Shown: positions 49,545-58,713, numbered from the stretch's first letter. The stretch is DNA of 64,000 nucleotides from Janthinobacterium sp051380875 (GCF_051380875.1 NZ_JBNYXW010000007.1:62001-126000), one strand, 5' to 3'. Program-made: numbers and translations. Notes: generated by a model not told the origin, from the sequence alone.

Positions 49545-51062
49545 GTGACCACGCAAACTGCTGCTATTAACCTTCCAACCGTTCCCTTATTGATCAATGG
49601 CGAGTGGGTCGAATCCCGCACCACCGTCTGGCGCGATGTCGTCAACCCTGCCACGCAGGAAGTGCTGGCCCGTGTACCGTTCGCCACGCCGGACGAAGTC
49701 AATGCCGCCATCGCCTCGGCCCAGCGCGCCTTCAAGACCTGGCGCAAGACGCCGATTGGCGCGCGCGCGCGCATTTTCCTGAAATTGCAGCAGTTGATCC
49801 GCGAAAACATGGCCGACCTGGCCGCCACCCTGACCATGGAACAGGGCAAGACCCTGCTCGACGCGGAAGGCGACATCTTCCGTGGCCTGGAAGTAGTCGA
49901 GCACGCTGCCAATATCGGCACTTTGCAAATGGGCGAATACGCGCAAAACGTGGCTGGCGGCGTCGATACCTACAGCGTGATGCAGCCGCTGGGCGTGTGC
50001 GCCGGCATTACGCCATTCAATTTCCCCGCCATGATTCCGCTGTGGATGTTCCCAATGGCGATTGCCTGCGGCAATACGTTCGTGCTGAAACCATCGGAGC
50101 AAGACCCGCTGGTGACGGAAAAACTGGTGCGCCTGGCCTTGCAGGCGGGCATCCCGGCTGGCGTGCTGAACGTCATCCACGGCGGCGAAGACGTGGTCAA
50201 CGCCCTGTGCGACCACCCGGACATCAAGGCGATCTCGTTTGTCGGTTCCAGCAAGGTGGGCACGCATGTATATCAACGCGCCAGCCTGAACGGCAAGCGC
50301 GCGCAGTGCATGATGGGCGCGAAGAATCACGCCGTCGTCTTGCCTGACGCCAACAAGGAACAGACCCTGAACCAGTTGCTGGGCGCGGGCTTCGGCGCCG
50401 CCGGCCAGCGCTGCATGGCGGCCTCGGTGGCCGTATTGGTAGGCGAAGCGCGCGCATGGTTGCCGGAGCTGGCTGCCAAAGCGCAAACCTTGAGCGTGGG
50501 CGCCGGCAAGGACAACCCGGACCTGGGCCCCGTGATCTCGTGCGCGGCAAAAGAGCGCGTCTTCAGCCTGATCGCCAGGGGCGTGGAAGAGGGCGCGACC
50601 TTGACGCTCGACGGGCGCGACGTGAAGGTCGACGGCTATCCGAACGGTAACTTCGTCGGGCCGACGATCTTGTCCGGCGTCAAACCCGGCATGGTCGTGT
50701 ATGACCAGGAAATCTTTGGCCCCGTGCTGATCGTCGTCGAAGTCGACACGCTTGATGAAGCCATCGCCCTGGTGAACGCGAATCCGAACGGTAACGGCAC
50801 GGCGCTGTTTACGCAAAGCGGCGCGGCCGCGCGTTATTTCCAGGAAGAAATCGACGTGGGCCAGGTGGGCATCAACGTGCCTATTCCCGTGCCTGTGCCC
50901 CTGTTCAGCTTTACGGGTTCGCGCGGCTCGAAACTGGGCGACCTGGGCCCGTTCGGCAAGCAAGTCGTGCTGTTCTACACGCAGACGCAAACGATTACCC
51001 AGCGCTGGTTCACGGATGCGGCCTCGGTGGGCAAGGTCAACACCACCATCAGCCTCAAATAA
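49545..51062 (+). CDS. mmsA: CoA-acylating methylmalonate-semialdehyde dehydrogenase
   Basis: 505 residues from a GTG start at 49545, chosen because CCAGGAGACACCGA sits immediately before it. It is an aldehyde dehydrogenase with the catalytic Cys in GAAGQRCMAAS, the context that marks CoA-dependent methylmalonate-semialdehyde dehydrogenases, and the NAD-binding SFVGSSKVG. It turns methylmalonate semialdehyde to propionyl-CoA at the end of valine (and thymine) breakdown. It is the first gene of the operon. Palindromic operator candidates lie directly upstream. Confidence 0.95.
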   Translation: MTTQTAAINLPTVPLLINGEWVESRTTVWRDVVNPATQEVLARVPFATPDEVNAAIASAQRAFKTWRKTPIGARARIFLKLQQLIRENMADLAATLTMEQGKTLLDAEGDIFRGLEVVEHAANIGTLQMGEYAQNVAGGVDTYSVMQPLGVCAGITPFNFPAMIPLWMFPMAIACGNTFVLKPSEQDPLVTEKLVRLALQAGIPAGVLNVIHGGEDVVNALCDHPDIKAISFVGSSKVGTHVYQRASLNGKRAQCMMGAKNHAVVLPDANKEQTLNQLLGAGFGAAGQRCMAASVAVLVGEARAWLPELAAKAQTLSVGAGKDNPDLGPVISCAAKERVFSLIARGVEEGATLTLDGRDVKVDGYPNGNFVGPTILSGVKPGMVVYDQEIFGPVLIVVEVDTLDEAIALVNANPNGNGTALFTQSGAAARYFQEEIDVGQVGINVPIPVPVPLFSFTGSRGSKLGDLGPFGKQVVLFYTQTQTITQRWFTDAASVGKVNTTISLK

Positions 51063-51071
51063 GGAGCCGGC

Positions 51072-52232
51072 ATGGACTTTGAACTGAGCGACGAGCAGCG
51101 CGAGTTCCAGCAGGCGGCGCGCGCGTTTGCCGAAGGCGAACTGGCGCCACACGCAGCGCGTTGGGATGCGGAATCGATTTTCCCCGTGGAAACGATCGCG
51201 AAAGCGGGCGAGATGGGCTTTTGCGGCCTGTACACGCCACAGCGCTGGGGCGGCTTGGGCCTGTCGCGCCAGGATGCGGCCATCGTGTTTGAAGAGCTGG
51301 CAGGCGGCTGCACCTCGACCACGGCCTATATCACGATCCACAACATGGCCACCTGGATGCTGTCGCGCTGGGGCCAGGAAGCCCTGTGCGATGAGTGGGT
51401 GCCGGCCCTGGCGGCCGGTCAGAAGCTGGCCAGCTATTGCCTGACGGAGCCGCAAGCGGGGTCGGATGCGGCCTCCCTGCGCACGAAAGCCGTCAAAGAC
51501 GGCGAGTTTTATGTTCTTGACGGTACGAAAGCCTTCATTTCCGGCGCGGGCCAGACGGACATGCTGATCGTCATGGCGCGCACGAGCGGCGAGGGCGCGG
51601 CCGGCATTTCCGCCTTTGCCGTGCCGGCCAACTTGCCCGGCATAGTGTATGGCAAGAAGGAAGAAAAGATGGGCTGGAACAGCCAGCCCACGCGCATCAT
51701 CAGCTTTGACCAGGTGAAAGTGCCGGTTGGCAACTTGCTGGGCGCGGAAGGCGAAGGCTTTGCCATTGCCATGAAGGGCCTCGATGGCGGGCGCATCAAT
51801 ATTGCCGTGTGCTCGGTGGGCACGGCGCAGGCGGCATTGACGCGGGCGCAAGCGTACATGAAAGAGCGCACGCAGTTCGGCCGCGAGCTGGCCCAGTTCC
51901 AGGCCCTGCAATTCAAGCTGGCCGACATGCTGACGGAACTGGTGGCGGCGCGCCAGATGGTGCGCCTTGCCGCTTGGAAACTAGACCAGGAAAGCCCGGA
52001 CGCCACCGCGTATTGCGCCATGGCAAAGCGTTTTGCCACGGATGCGGGTTTTAATGTCGCCAACGATGCCCTGCAGTTGCATGGCGGCTACGGCTACATC
52101 CGCGAGTATCCGCTCGAGCGCCATGTGCGCGACACGCGCGTACATCAAATCCTGGAAGGGACAAATGAAATCATGCGCCTGATTATCGCGCGAGCGATAC
52201 TGAAAGACGGCGCCACGGAGACCTTGCGATGA
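51072..52232 (+). CDS. Acyl-CoA dehydrogenase, probably isobutyryl-CoA dehydrogenase
   Basis: 386 residues. Family blocks are YCLTEPQAGSDAASLRT (FAD/substrate region), RTQFGRELAQFQALQFKLADM, and the C-terminal HGGYGYIREYPLERHVRDTRVHQILEGTNEIMR, with the catalytic Glu in the LEGTNE block as in short/branched-chain enzymes. It introduces the double bond into a short acyl-CoA and passes electrons to ETF. Its position between mmsA and the hydratase, in a valine operon, points to isobutyryl-CoA. It starts 9 bp after mmsA. Confidence 0.92.
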   Translation: MDFELSDEQREFQQAARAFAEGELAPHAARWDAESIFPVETIAKAGEMGFCGLYTPQRWGGLGLSRQDAAIVFEELAGGCTSTTAYITIHNMATWMLSRWGQEALCDEWVPALAAGQKLASYCLTEPQAGSDAASLRTKAVKDGEFYVLDGTKAFISGAGQTDMLIVMARTSGEGAAGISAFAVPANLPGIVYGKKEEKMGWNSQPTRIISFDQVKVPVGNLLGAEGEGFAIAMKGLDGGRINIAVCSVGTAQAALTRAQAYMKERTQFGRELAQFQALQFKLADMLTELVAARQMVRLAAWKLDQESPDATAYCAMAKRFATDAGFNVANDALQLHGGYGYIREYPLERHVRDTRVHQILEGTNEIMRLIIARAILKDGATETLR

Positions 52233-53014
52233 CCAAAGTGTATACAAATTTGCTGTTTGAGCGCCATGGCCATACGGCCCTGGTAACCCTTGACAATCCG
52301 CCCGCCCATACGTGGACCCTGGCCAGCCTGCGCGCCCTGACGGAGCTGGTGGCCGACCTGAACGCGGACCCCGGCGTGTATGCGCTGGTGATCACGGGCG
52401 GGGGCGCCAAGTTCTTCTCGGCCGGTGCCGACTTGAAAGTGTTTGCCGATGGCAATAAAGACACGGCGTTCGCCATGGCGGCCGCCTTTGGCGAGGCCTT
52501 CGAGGCGCTGTCCGCGTTTCGCGGCGTCAGCATCGCCGCCATCAATGGCTATGCCATGGGCGGCGGGCTCGAATGCGCGCTGGCCTGCGATATCCGCATT
52601 GCCGAGGAACACGCGCAGATGGCCTTGCCGGAAGCGTCCGTCGGCCTGCTGCCATGCGCGGGCGGCACGCAGCATTTGCCGTGGCTGGTGGGCGAAGGCT
52701 GGGCCAAGCGCATGATCTTGTGCGGCGAACGGGTCGATGCGGCCAAGGCGCTGGCCATCGGCCTGGTCGAGGAAGTCGTGCCGACCGGCAAGGGTGTCGC
52801 CACGGCGCTGGCGCTGGCGGCCAAGGTGGCGCGCCAGAGCCCCGGCAGCGTGGCGGCGTGCAAGACCCTGATCCAGGGCGCGCGTAGCCATCCGCTGGTG
52901 AGTTCCCTGCCCGATGAACGCACCCTGTTCCTCGGCCTGTTCGATACGCAAGACCAGAAAGAGGGCGTGCAAGCCTTCCTGGAAAAACGTCCGGCGGAGT
53001 GGAAGAATGGCTGA
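52229..53014 (+). CDS. Enoyl-CoA hydratase/isomerase-family protein
   Basis: 261 residues; the start overlaps the previous stop by 4 bp (ATGA). The crotonase fold is visible with the oxyanion-hole segments FFSAGADLKVF and AINGYAMGGGLECALACDIRIAEEHA. The two catalytic-position acids are represented by PEASVGLLPCAGGTQHLPWLVG. In this operon it should hydrate methacrylyl-CoA to 3-hydroxyisobutyryl-CoA. Crotonase family members vary in reaction, so this is inferred mainly from the context. Confidence 0.9.
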   Translation: MTKVYTNLLFERHGHTALVTLDNPPAHTWTLASLRALTELVADLNADPGVYALVITGGGAKFFSAGADLKVFADGNKDTAFAMAAAFGEAFEALSAFRGVSIAAINGYAMGGGLECALACDIRIAEEHAQMALPEASVGLLPCAGGTQHLPWLVGEGWAKRMILCGERVDAAKALAIGLVEEVVPTGKGVATALALAAKVARQSPGSVAACKTLIQGARSHPLVSSLPDERTLFLGLFDTQDQKEGVQAFLEKRPAEWKNG

Positions 53015-54140
53015 AAGCACTCTGATTGATACGGTGAAGATCGAGGAGCGCGACTGTCCCGGCGGCATGAAGCTGGGCGTCATCACCCTGGATGCGCCAA
53101 AATCACTGCACGCCCTGACCCTGGAGATGATCCGCGCCGTCGATCAGGCGTTAATCCGCTGGGCCGATGACGCGCAGATCGCCTGCGTGGTGCTGCAATC
53201 ATCGACCGATAAGGCCTTTTGCGCCGGGGGCGACGTGCGCAGCTTGCGTACTGCCGTCGCCCAGCAGCCCGGTGTCGTGCCGAACCCGCAGGCGCTGGCC
53301 TTCTTTGCCGAAGAATACCGGCTCGACCACCGCATCCATACGTATGCAAAACCACTGCTGGTGTGGGGTGGCGGCATCGTCATGGGCGGCGGCCTGGGCT
53401 TGATGGCGGGCGCCAGCCACCGCGTGGTGACGGAAAGCACGCGCATCGCCATGCCGGAAATCACGATTGGCCTGTTCCCCGACGTGGGTGGCAGCTGGTT
53501 CCTGGGACGCATGCCGGGGCGCAGCGGCTTGTTCCTGGGCTTGACGGGTGCGCCTTTGAATGCAGCCGATGCCCTGTTTACGGGCCTGGGCGACTATTTC
53601 CTGCGCCAGGAAGAGCGCGCCATGGTGCTCGACGCGTTGGCGCTGGCCCAGTGGCAAGTTTCCCCGCAAACGAATCACCAGCAGCTGAGCCGCTTGCTGC
53701 GCGGCTTTTCGGCGCCGGCATCGTTGTTGCCCGTGTCTGAAGTGCGCGCCAACTTCGACGCCATCGCTGCCTTGACGCAAGCACCGACCTTGCTCGAAGT
53801 GGTCGCTGCCATTGCCGCCTATGACGGCGATGTGGCCTGGCTGCAAAAGGCGGCCCACTCGCTGGACAAGGGTGCGCCCAGTTCGGCTGCCCTGGTATGG
53901 GCCATGCGCGAGCGCACGCGTCACCTGAGCCTGGCACAAGTATTCCAGCTGGAATTGATTGTTGCCGTGCAATGTTGCTTTCACGCCGATTTTGCGGAAG
54001 GCGTGCGCGCCTTGCTGATCGACAAGGATAACGCGCCGCAATGGCGCCCAAGCAGCCTGAGTGACGTCAGCGCAGCGTATCTGGAGGAATATTTCAAGGC
54101 ACCGTGGACACAGCATCCATTGGCCGACCTACCCATTTAA
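53007..54140 (+). CDS. 3-hydroxyisobutyryl-CoA hydrolase
   Basis: 377 residues from ATG 53007, overlapping the hydratase gene by 8 bp. It is a longer crotonase-fold protein with AFCAGGDVRSL, WGGGIVMGGGLGLMAGASHRVV and TESTRIAMPEITIGLFPDVGGSWFL, the last being characteristic of 3-hydroxyisobutyryl-CoA hydrolases. It also has the roughly 100-residue C-terminal extension of that subgroup (HADFAEGVRALLIDKDNAPQW). It releases free 3-hydroxyisobutyrate, the substrate of the next gene product. Confidence 0.93.
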   Translation: MAESTLIDTVKIEERDCPGGMKLGVITLDAPKSLHALTLEMIRAVDQALIRWADDAQIACVVLQSSTDKAFCAGGDVRSLRTAVAQQPGVVPNPQALAFFAEEYRLDHRIHTYAKPLLVWGGGIVMGGGLGLMAGASHRVVTESTRIAMPEITIGLFPDVGGSWFLGRMPGRSGLFLGLTGAPLNAADALFTGLGDYFLRQEERAMVLDALALAQWQVSPQTNHQQLSRLLRGFSAPASLLPVSEVRANFDAIAALTQAPTLLEVVAAIAAYDGDVAWLQKAAHSLDKGAPSSAALVWAMRERTRHLSLAQVFQLELIVAVQCCFHADFAEGVRALLIDKDNAPQWRPSSLSDVSAAYLEEYFKAPWTQHPLADLPI

Positions 54141-54205
54141 ACATTTAAGTAGTGCATAAAAATGCTCAGGGCCATGGGCTTTTTTAGGCGCTACAGGAGA
54201 TTTTT

Positions 54206-55111
54206 ATGCAACATATCGCTTTCATTGGCCTAGGCAACATGGGCGCACCGATGGCCCGCAATTTGGTGGCGGCTGGCTTCCATGTCTCCGTCTTCGACCT
54301 GGCACCCGCTGCCGTGGCGTCCCTGGTCGAGGCGGGCGCCACCGCTGCCGCTTCCGCCAGCGCGGCCGTGCAGACGGCCGATGCCGTCATCACCATGCTG
54401 CCGGCCGACAGGCACGTGCAGGAACTGTACCTGGCGGCAGGGGGCGTGCTCGATTCGGCCAAGCCGGGCGCCCTGTTCATCGATTGCAGCACCATCGCCG
54501 CCGATGTGGCGCGGCAAGTGGCGCAGGAAGCCACGGCGCGGGGCTTTGCCATGATCGACGCGCCCGTCTCGGGCGGTACGGCTGGCGCGGCGGCCGGCAC
54601 CCTGACCTTCATCGTCGGCGGTCCGGACGCGGCCTTGCAGCAAGCGCGGCCTTTGCTGGAAAAGATGGGCAAGAACATTTTCCACGCGGGCGAGGCGGGC
54701 GCGGGCCAAGTGGCGAAGATTTGCAACAACATGCTGCTGGGAATTTTGATGGCGGGCACGGCCGAGGCACTGAACCTGGGCGTGGCGCATGGCCTCGATC
54801 CGAAAGTCTTGTCCGACATCATGGCCAAGAGTTCGGGCCGCAACTGGACCCTGGAAGTGTACAACCCGTGGCCGGGCGTCATGGATGGCACGCCCGCTTC
54901 GCGCAACTACAGCGGCGGCTTCGGCACGGCGCTGATGCTGAAAGACCTGGGCCTGGCGCAGCAGTCGGCCTTGTCGGCGAACGCGCCCACGCCCTTGGGC
55001 GCTCTGGTGCGCCAGCTATACCAACTGCATGCGCAGGCCGGTTATGCCCAGCAGGATTTCTCCAGCATCGTGCAAATGCTGCAGCCAGGCTTGCAGAAGC
55101 CGGCCGTTTAG
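54206..55111 (+). CDS. mmsB: 3-hydroxyisobutyrate dehydrogenase
   Basis: 301 residues. The N-terminal NAD-binding IAFIGLGNMGAPMARNLVAAGF is followed by the substrate-binding DAPVSGGTAGAAAGTL. The catalytic Lys lies in GQVAKICNNMLLG and the C-terminal region is KDLGLAQQSALS. The enzyme oxidises 3-hydroxyisobutyrate to methylmalonate semialdehyde, which MmsA then uses, closing the pathway within one operon. The gene begins 65 bp after the hydrolase gene, with AGGAG before the ATG. Confidence 0.95.
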   Translation: MQHIAFIGLGNMGAPMARNLVAAGFHVSVFDLAPAAVASLVEAGATAAASASAAVQTADAVITMLPADRHVQELYLAAGGVLDSAKPGALFIDCSTIAADVARQVAQEATARGFAMIDAPVSGGTAGAAAGTLTFIVGGPDAALQQARPLLEKMGKNIFHAGEAGAGQVAKICNNMLLGILMAGTAEALNLGVAHGLDPKVLSDIMAKSSGRNWTLEVYNPWPGVMDGTPASRNYSGGFGTALMLKDLGLAQQSALSANAPTPLGALVRQLYQLHAQAGYAQQDFSSIVQMLQPGLQKPAV

Positions 55112-55122
55112 GCAATTTTTGG

Positions 55123-55152
55123 CAAAAAAAAGCCCGCTGATAAAAGCGGGCT
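55123..55152 (-). terminator. Terminator on the lipoprotein side, possibly shared with mmsB
   Basis: Stem AGCCCGCT/AGCGGGCT (55131-55138 with 55145-55152). The run of eight A on its left makes it a standard terminator for leftward transcription from the lipoprotein genes. It is 20 bp past mmsB but has no T-run on the plus-strand side. Confidence 0.75.
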
Positions 55153-55263
55153 AAATCCAATTCTTGGAAGAGTTGGAGGAGACAGATGCATTATGCTGCA
55201 TCGCCACATATAACTCCAATTTATATTTGTAATATCAATTATAGATTTCCATGATATCTCTTC

Positions 55264-55288
55264 CTGGCAGCTGCTGCGCGGCTGCCAG
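55264..55288. repeat. Hairpin after the first lipoprotein gene
   Basis: CTGGCAGC/GCTGCCAG, a perfect 8-bp stem with a 9-nt loop, lying 9 bp beyond the lipoprotein stop codon. There is no T-run, so it may stabilise the transcript ahead of the terminator further left. Confidence 0.5.
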
Positions 55289-55296
55289 CACACCGC

Positions 55297-55878
55297 TTAG
55301 CCCGGGTTGCAGGCCACTTGCACCGTGGTCACATTCGCTTCACCCATGGTGCCCGTGCCGGTGCCAGGCGTTACTGTGCATACCAGGCCGGTTGGCTGGG
55401 TGAACACGCTGATACCATAGCTGGTGCCATAGGCAACCGCGCCGCTCATGGTAAAGGCCGTGGCATCCTTGGCTACCGTTGTCGTTGCATTGCCGTTAAT
55501 CAACACCAGGCCGTCCACTGTCAGGCCGGTAATCGTGCCGCCAACGCTGTAGGCGTTTTGCGAGCAAGTAACCAGCGCGCTGATCGTCAGGTAATGGCCA
55601 GCCGAGCCGGAACCGCCGCTGACGCTGCAATTCATGTGGGCAGGATTTTTCGTGACGGTGATGTTGTAATCGGTGCCATAGTCGATGCGCTTGGCGAACG
55701 TGAAGCTGGTGGTGCCAGCGGCTGGCAAGACGGTATCGCTACCGTTGGCCAGGGTCAGGCCGTCATTGTTCAAGCCAGTGATGGTGCCACTGACATCATA
55801 CGAGGCCTTGCCGCCGCAGGCAGCCAGTCCCAGGGTCAGCAGCAGCGCGGCGAGTGGACGCAGGCAGGATAACTTCAT
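55297..55878 (-). CDS. Two-repeat lipoprotein of unknown function (copy 1)
   Basis: 193 residues from ATG 55878, supported by GGAG 6 bp upstream. The lipobox LGLAACGG gives a lipidated Cys. The mature part is two copies of a domain of about 80 residues, running GTITGLNNDGLTLANGSDT to ALVTCSQ and GTITGLTVDGLVLINGN to VQVACNPG. Each copy has a G-x-I-x-G-L-x-x-D-G-L-x-L opening, a central FTF/FTM strand, a Y-x-I/T strand, and two cysteines that could pair. The likely location is the outer membrane or cell surface. It is a tandem paralogue of the next gene and was probably duplicated locally. Confidence 0.8.
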   Translation of the reverse strand: MKLSCLRPLAALLLTLGLAACGGKASYDVSGTITGLNNDGLTLANGSDTVLPAAGTTSFTFAKRIDYGTDYNITVTKNPAHMNCSVSGGSGSAGHYLTISALVTCSQNAYSVGGTITGLTVDGLVLINGNATTTVAKDATAFTMSGAVAYGTSYGISVFTQPTGLVCTVTPGTGTGTMGEANVTTVQVACNPG

Positions 55879-55914
55879 GTATTTCTCCAAAATAGTGGTG
55901 ACGAATCGCGTGGC

Positions 55915-56514
55915 TTATTGCGGTGCGCAGACCAGTGTGGCAGCGGTCGTGGCGGCGGAGCCCATCGTGCCGACGATATCGCGGCCGTCAGCACTGGTGG
56001 AACCTGCGAAACGGCAAGTCTGGCCCGTTGGATTGGTCAGGATGGAAATATTGTATGCTGCACCATCAGCAACCGCCGGGAATGTGTACGCGTTGGCGCC
56101 GGCCAGCGGGCTGGTGCTGTTGCTGCCAATGACCAGGGTCAATTTGTCTGCGGTCAAGCCCGTGATGGCGCCAGTCAGCGGGTAGGTGTTGGTTGTGCAG
56201 GTGACAATGGCCGTGGTCACGGAGTAGCTCGATGCCTTGCCGCTGCCACTGGCAATCTGGCAGACAGCGCCTTTTGGCTGCTGCGCGATGGTGATATCGT
56301 AGCGGTCATCGGTATTGATCAGTTTGGTGAAATAAAAGCTCGACGAGCCCGAGGTGACCGGCAACTCTTCCGAACCGTTTTTAAGAATCAGGCCATCCTT
56401 TGCCAGGCCGTACACTTGGCCGCCCAGGTACAGATTGCCGCCGCTGCCGCCGCAAGCTGCCAGTGTGACGGCGCAAGCCGCCGCCAGCATCGAGCGCAGG
56501 TACAAATTTTTCAT
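55915..56514 (-). CDS. Two-repeat lipoprotein of unknown function (copy 2)
   Basis: 199 residues from ATG 56514, preceded by GGAGAATGT. The lipobox is LAACGG. The two repeat units are GQVYGLAKDGLILKNGSEE to AIVTCTT and GAITGLTADKLTLVIGSN to ATLVCAPQ, the same pattern as the neighbouring gene but with low identity, so the duplication is old. The gene is upstream of copy 1 by 36 bp and is probably co-transcribed with it. The domain is all-beta by pattern. I do not recognise a characterised family. Confidence 0.8.
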   Translation of the reverse strand: MKNLYLRSMLAAACAVTLAACGGSGGNLYLGGQVYGLAKDGLILKNGSEELPVTSGSSSFYFTKLINTDDRYDITIAQQPKGAVCQIASGSGKASSYSVTTAIVTCTTNTYPLTGAITGLTADKLTLVIGSNSTSPLAGANAYTFPAVADGAAYNISILTNPTGQTCRFAGSTSADGRDIVGTMGSAATTAATLVCAPQ

Positions 56515-56761
56515 ACATTCTCCAAAACGAATTAGGTAGGGTAGCGCAACGCGGACGCTGGCGCCGCATTGGAATGGCGCCTATTTTAGTCTATCTGGCA
56601 AGCGGATTGATCTTGCCTTGTATCTCCCTGTAACAATTTTTCGCCCAGAAACGCCGGCCTGGCCGCATCTGCCAGGAGCGCCGGCATGCTGACGGCGGCG
56701 ATCAGTGCGACAATAGACGCCCGCTGCGCACCATGGCGCGGCATCCATTTGCGTGAGTTCC

Positions 56762-57487
56762 ATGTTCTTAGCCCCTGTCAACACTGCCGTGCCACCGAAG
56801 GCCATCCTGTTCGACCTCGACGATACCTTGTGGCCCATCGCGCCCGTGATCGCCGCTGCCGAAACCCTGCTGCATGACTGGCTGGCCACGCATGCGCCCA
56901 AGGTGGCGCAGCAGTTTTCCATCGAGCTGCTGCGCCAGCAGCGTTTGGCCATGCTCAATGCGCAACCGCATTTTCATGGCAACCTGATTGAATTGCGCCG
57001 CGTGGGCCTGCTGTCGGCCTTCGAGGCTGCCGGCGAAGACCCGGCCCTGGTCGACGGCGCCATCCTGCAATTTTTGGCCGCGCGCAACCGCGTCCAGCCG
57101 TTTGACGATGTGCTGCCCGGCTTGGCCTGGATGCAGCAGCGTATGCTGGTCGGTTCCATCTCGAACGGTAATGCGGATCTTGAAACGATCGGCCTGGCAC
57201 AGCATTTCAAGGCATCCATCGCCGCCAGCGATTTCGGCGTCGCCAAGCCCGATGCCAGCATCTTCCTGGCCGGTTGCGCCGCGCTGGGCGTGGCGCCGCA
57301 TGAAGCCGTGTATGTGGGCGACGACCTGTATTTCGACGTGACGGGAGCGCAGGGGGCGGGCATGCGTGCCGTGTGGATGAACCGCAAGGGCAGCGATGCG
57401 CACCTGGCGGCCGGTGTGCAGCCCGATGCTATCTGCACCAACTTTGATGAATTGCTGCTGTGGCTGCAGAGGCAACTGGAAGATTGA
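56762..57487 (+). CDS. HAD-superfamily hydrolase
   Basis: 241 residues from ATG 56762 (GTG 56753 in frame is possible). Motif I is ILFDLDDTLWPIAP, with the nucleophile Asp and acid/base Asp. Motif II Ser is in LVGSISNGN. The Lys of motif III is in SDFGVAKPDASIF, and the motif IV acids are in YVGDDLYFDVTGAQGAGM. It has a helical cap between motifs I and II. It is probably a small-molecule phosphatase of the FMN/haloacid type; the substrate is unknown. It is upstream of hrcA by 110 bp and not obviously in its operon. Confidence 0.9.
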   Translation: MFLAPVNTAVPPKAILFDLDDTLWPIAPVIAAAETLLHDWLATHAPKVAQQFSIELLRQQRLAMLNAQPHFHGNLIELRRVGLLSAFEAAGEDPALVDGAILQFLAARNRVQPFDDVLPGLAWMQQRMLVGSISNGNADLETIGLAQHFKASIAASDFGVAKPDASIFLAGCAALGVAPHEAVYVGDDLYFDVTGAQGAGMRAVWMNRKGSDAHLAAGVQPDAICTNFDELLLWLQRQLED

Positions 57488-57597
57488 TCGCCGCCAGGTG
57501 GACGAACGTGCATAATGGGAGCTTAGGAGCTGTTGACGCACCTTGGGCCGCCTTCGCTGCCGCTTGCGCAACAGAATATTGGTTTAACTACAACATC

Positions 57598-58614
57598 ATG
57601 CAACTCGATACACGTGCCCAAACACTGCTGAAAGCCTTGGTCGAGCGATATATCGCCGACGGCCTGCCGGTCGGTTCGCGCGCCTTGTCGAAGATTTCCG
57701 GCCTCGACCTGTCGCCAGCGACGATCCGCAACATCATGGCCGACCTGGAAGAGCTCGGTTATGTGTCCAGCCCGCATACCTCGGCCGGACGTGTCCCCAC
57801 GCCGCGTGGCTACCGTATCTTTGTCGACACCTTGCTCACCGTCAAGCATCTGGACGAGCACCTGGTGGAGTCGCGCATGCGCCTGCAGACGCCGCAGCCG
57901 CAGCGCACCATCGCCAACGCGGCGCAGATGCTCTCGTCGCTGTCGCAATTTGCCGGCGTCGTGCTCAGCCCGCGCCGCGAATCGGTGTTCCAGCAAATTG
58001 AATTCCTGCGCCTGTCGGAAAAACGCATCCTGCTCGTCATCGTCGCCCCAGGCGGCGACGTGCAGAACCGCCTGCTGCTGACGGAGGCGGACTATACGCC
58101 GGCGCAACTGGTGCAATCGGCCAACTACATCAACCAGAATTATGGCGGCCTGTCGTTCGATGCCGTGCGCGTGCGCCTGCAGGGCGAACTGCGCCAGTTG
58201 CGCGACGATATGGGCAGCCTGATGCAGGCAGCGGTGGAAGCGGGCAGCGAAGCGATGGCCGACAATAGCGACGATATGGTGATTTCGGGCGAGCGCAACT
58301 TGCTCAGCGTGAGCGACCTGTCATCGAATATGCATTCGCTGCGCCAGATGTTCGACATGTTCGAGCAAAAGACGGGCCTGATGCAGCTGCTCGACGTGTC
58401 GAGCAAGGCGACGGGCGTGCAGATTTTCATCGGCGGCGAATCGAACCTGGTGCCGATGGATGAAATGAGCGTGGTGACGGCGCCGTATGAAGTCAACGGC
58501 AAGATCGTGGGAACGTTGGGAGTGATCGGCCCGACCCGCATGGCGTACGAGCGGGTCATTCCGATTGTCGATATCACGGCCAAGCTGCTATCAAGCGCGC
58601 TCAGCCATCATTGA
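57598..58614 (+). CDS. hrcA: Heat-inducible transcription repressor HrcA
   Basis: 338 residues from ATG 57598. It begins with the winged-helix pattern LLKALVERYIADGLPVGSRALSKISGLDLSPATIRNIMADLEELGYVSSPHTSAGRVPTPRGYRIFVD, a clear HrcA signature. The C-terminal dimer domain contains IFIGGES and GTLGVIGPTRMAYERVI. HrcA represses groESL and other chaperone operons through CIRCE elements and depends on GroEL for folding. No CIRCE element (TTAGCACTC-N9-GAGTGCTAA) is visible in front of it. A palindromic repeat follows the stop codon. Confidence 0.96.
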   Translation: MQLDTRAQTLLKALVERYIADGLPVGSRALSKISGLDLSPATIRNIMADLEELGYVSSPHTSAGRVPTPRGYRIFVDTLLTVKHLDEHLVESRMRLQTPQPQRTIANAAQMLSSLSQFAGVVLSPRRESVFQQIEFLRLSEKRILLVIVAPGGDVQNRLLLTEADYTPAQLVQSANYINQNYGGLSFDAVRVRLQGELRQLRDDMGSLMQAAVEAGSEAMADNSDDMVISGERNLLSVSDLSSNMHSLRQMFDMFEQKTGLMQLLDVSSKATGVQIFIGGESNLVPMDEMSVVTAPYEVNGKIVGTLGVIGPTRMAYERVIPIVDITAKLLSSALSHH

Positions 58615-58615
58615 T

Positions 58616-58657
58616 AACACCTGGAAAAACCTGCTCGCTACGGTTTTGTCAGGTGTT
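58616..58657. repeat. Palindromic repeat after hrcA, copy D
   Basis: AACACCTG (58616-58623) and CAGGTGTT (58650-58657) form exact outer arms. AAAACC and GGTTTT form the inner arms. The loop GCTCGCTACGGTTTT is an exact inverted copy of 15 bp in the repeat at 10998-11012. It lies between convergent hrcA and fur and may act as a weak terminator. Confidence 0.75.
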
Positions 58658-58713
58658 GTGAGTTGTTACTGGCCCGCTCCGGCCGCCCCGGTGACCGGCG
58701 CGGCTGGCAGGCT

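Noticed and set aside
57488..57597. CIRCE element in front of hrcA
   Set aside because: I looked for TTAGCACTC and GAGTGCTAA arms and found none in this interval.
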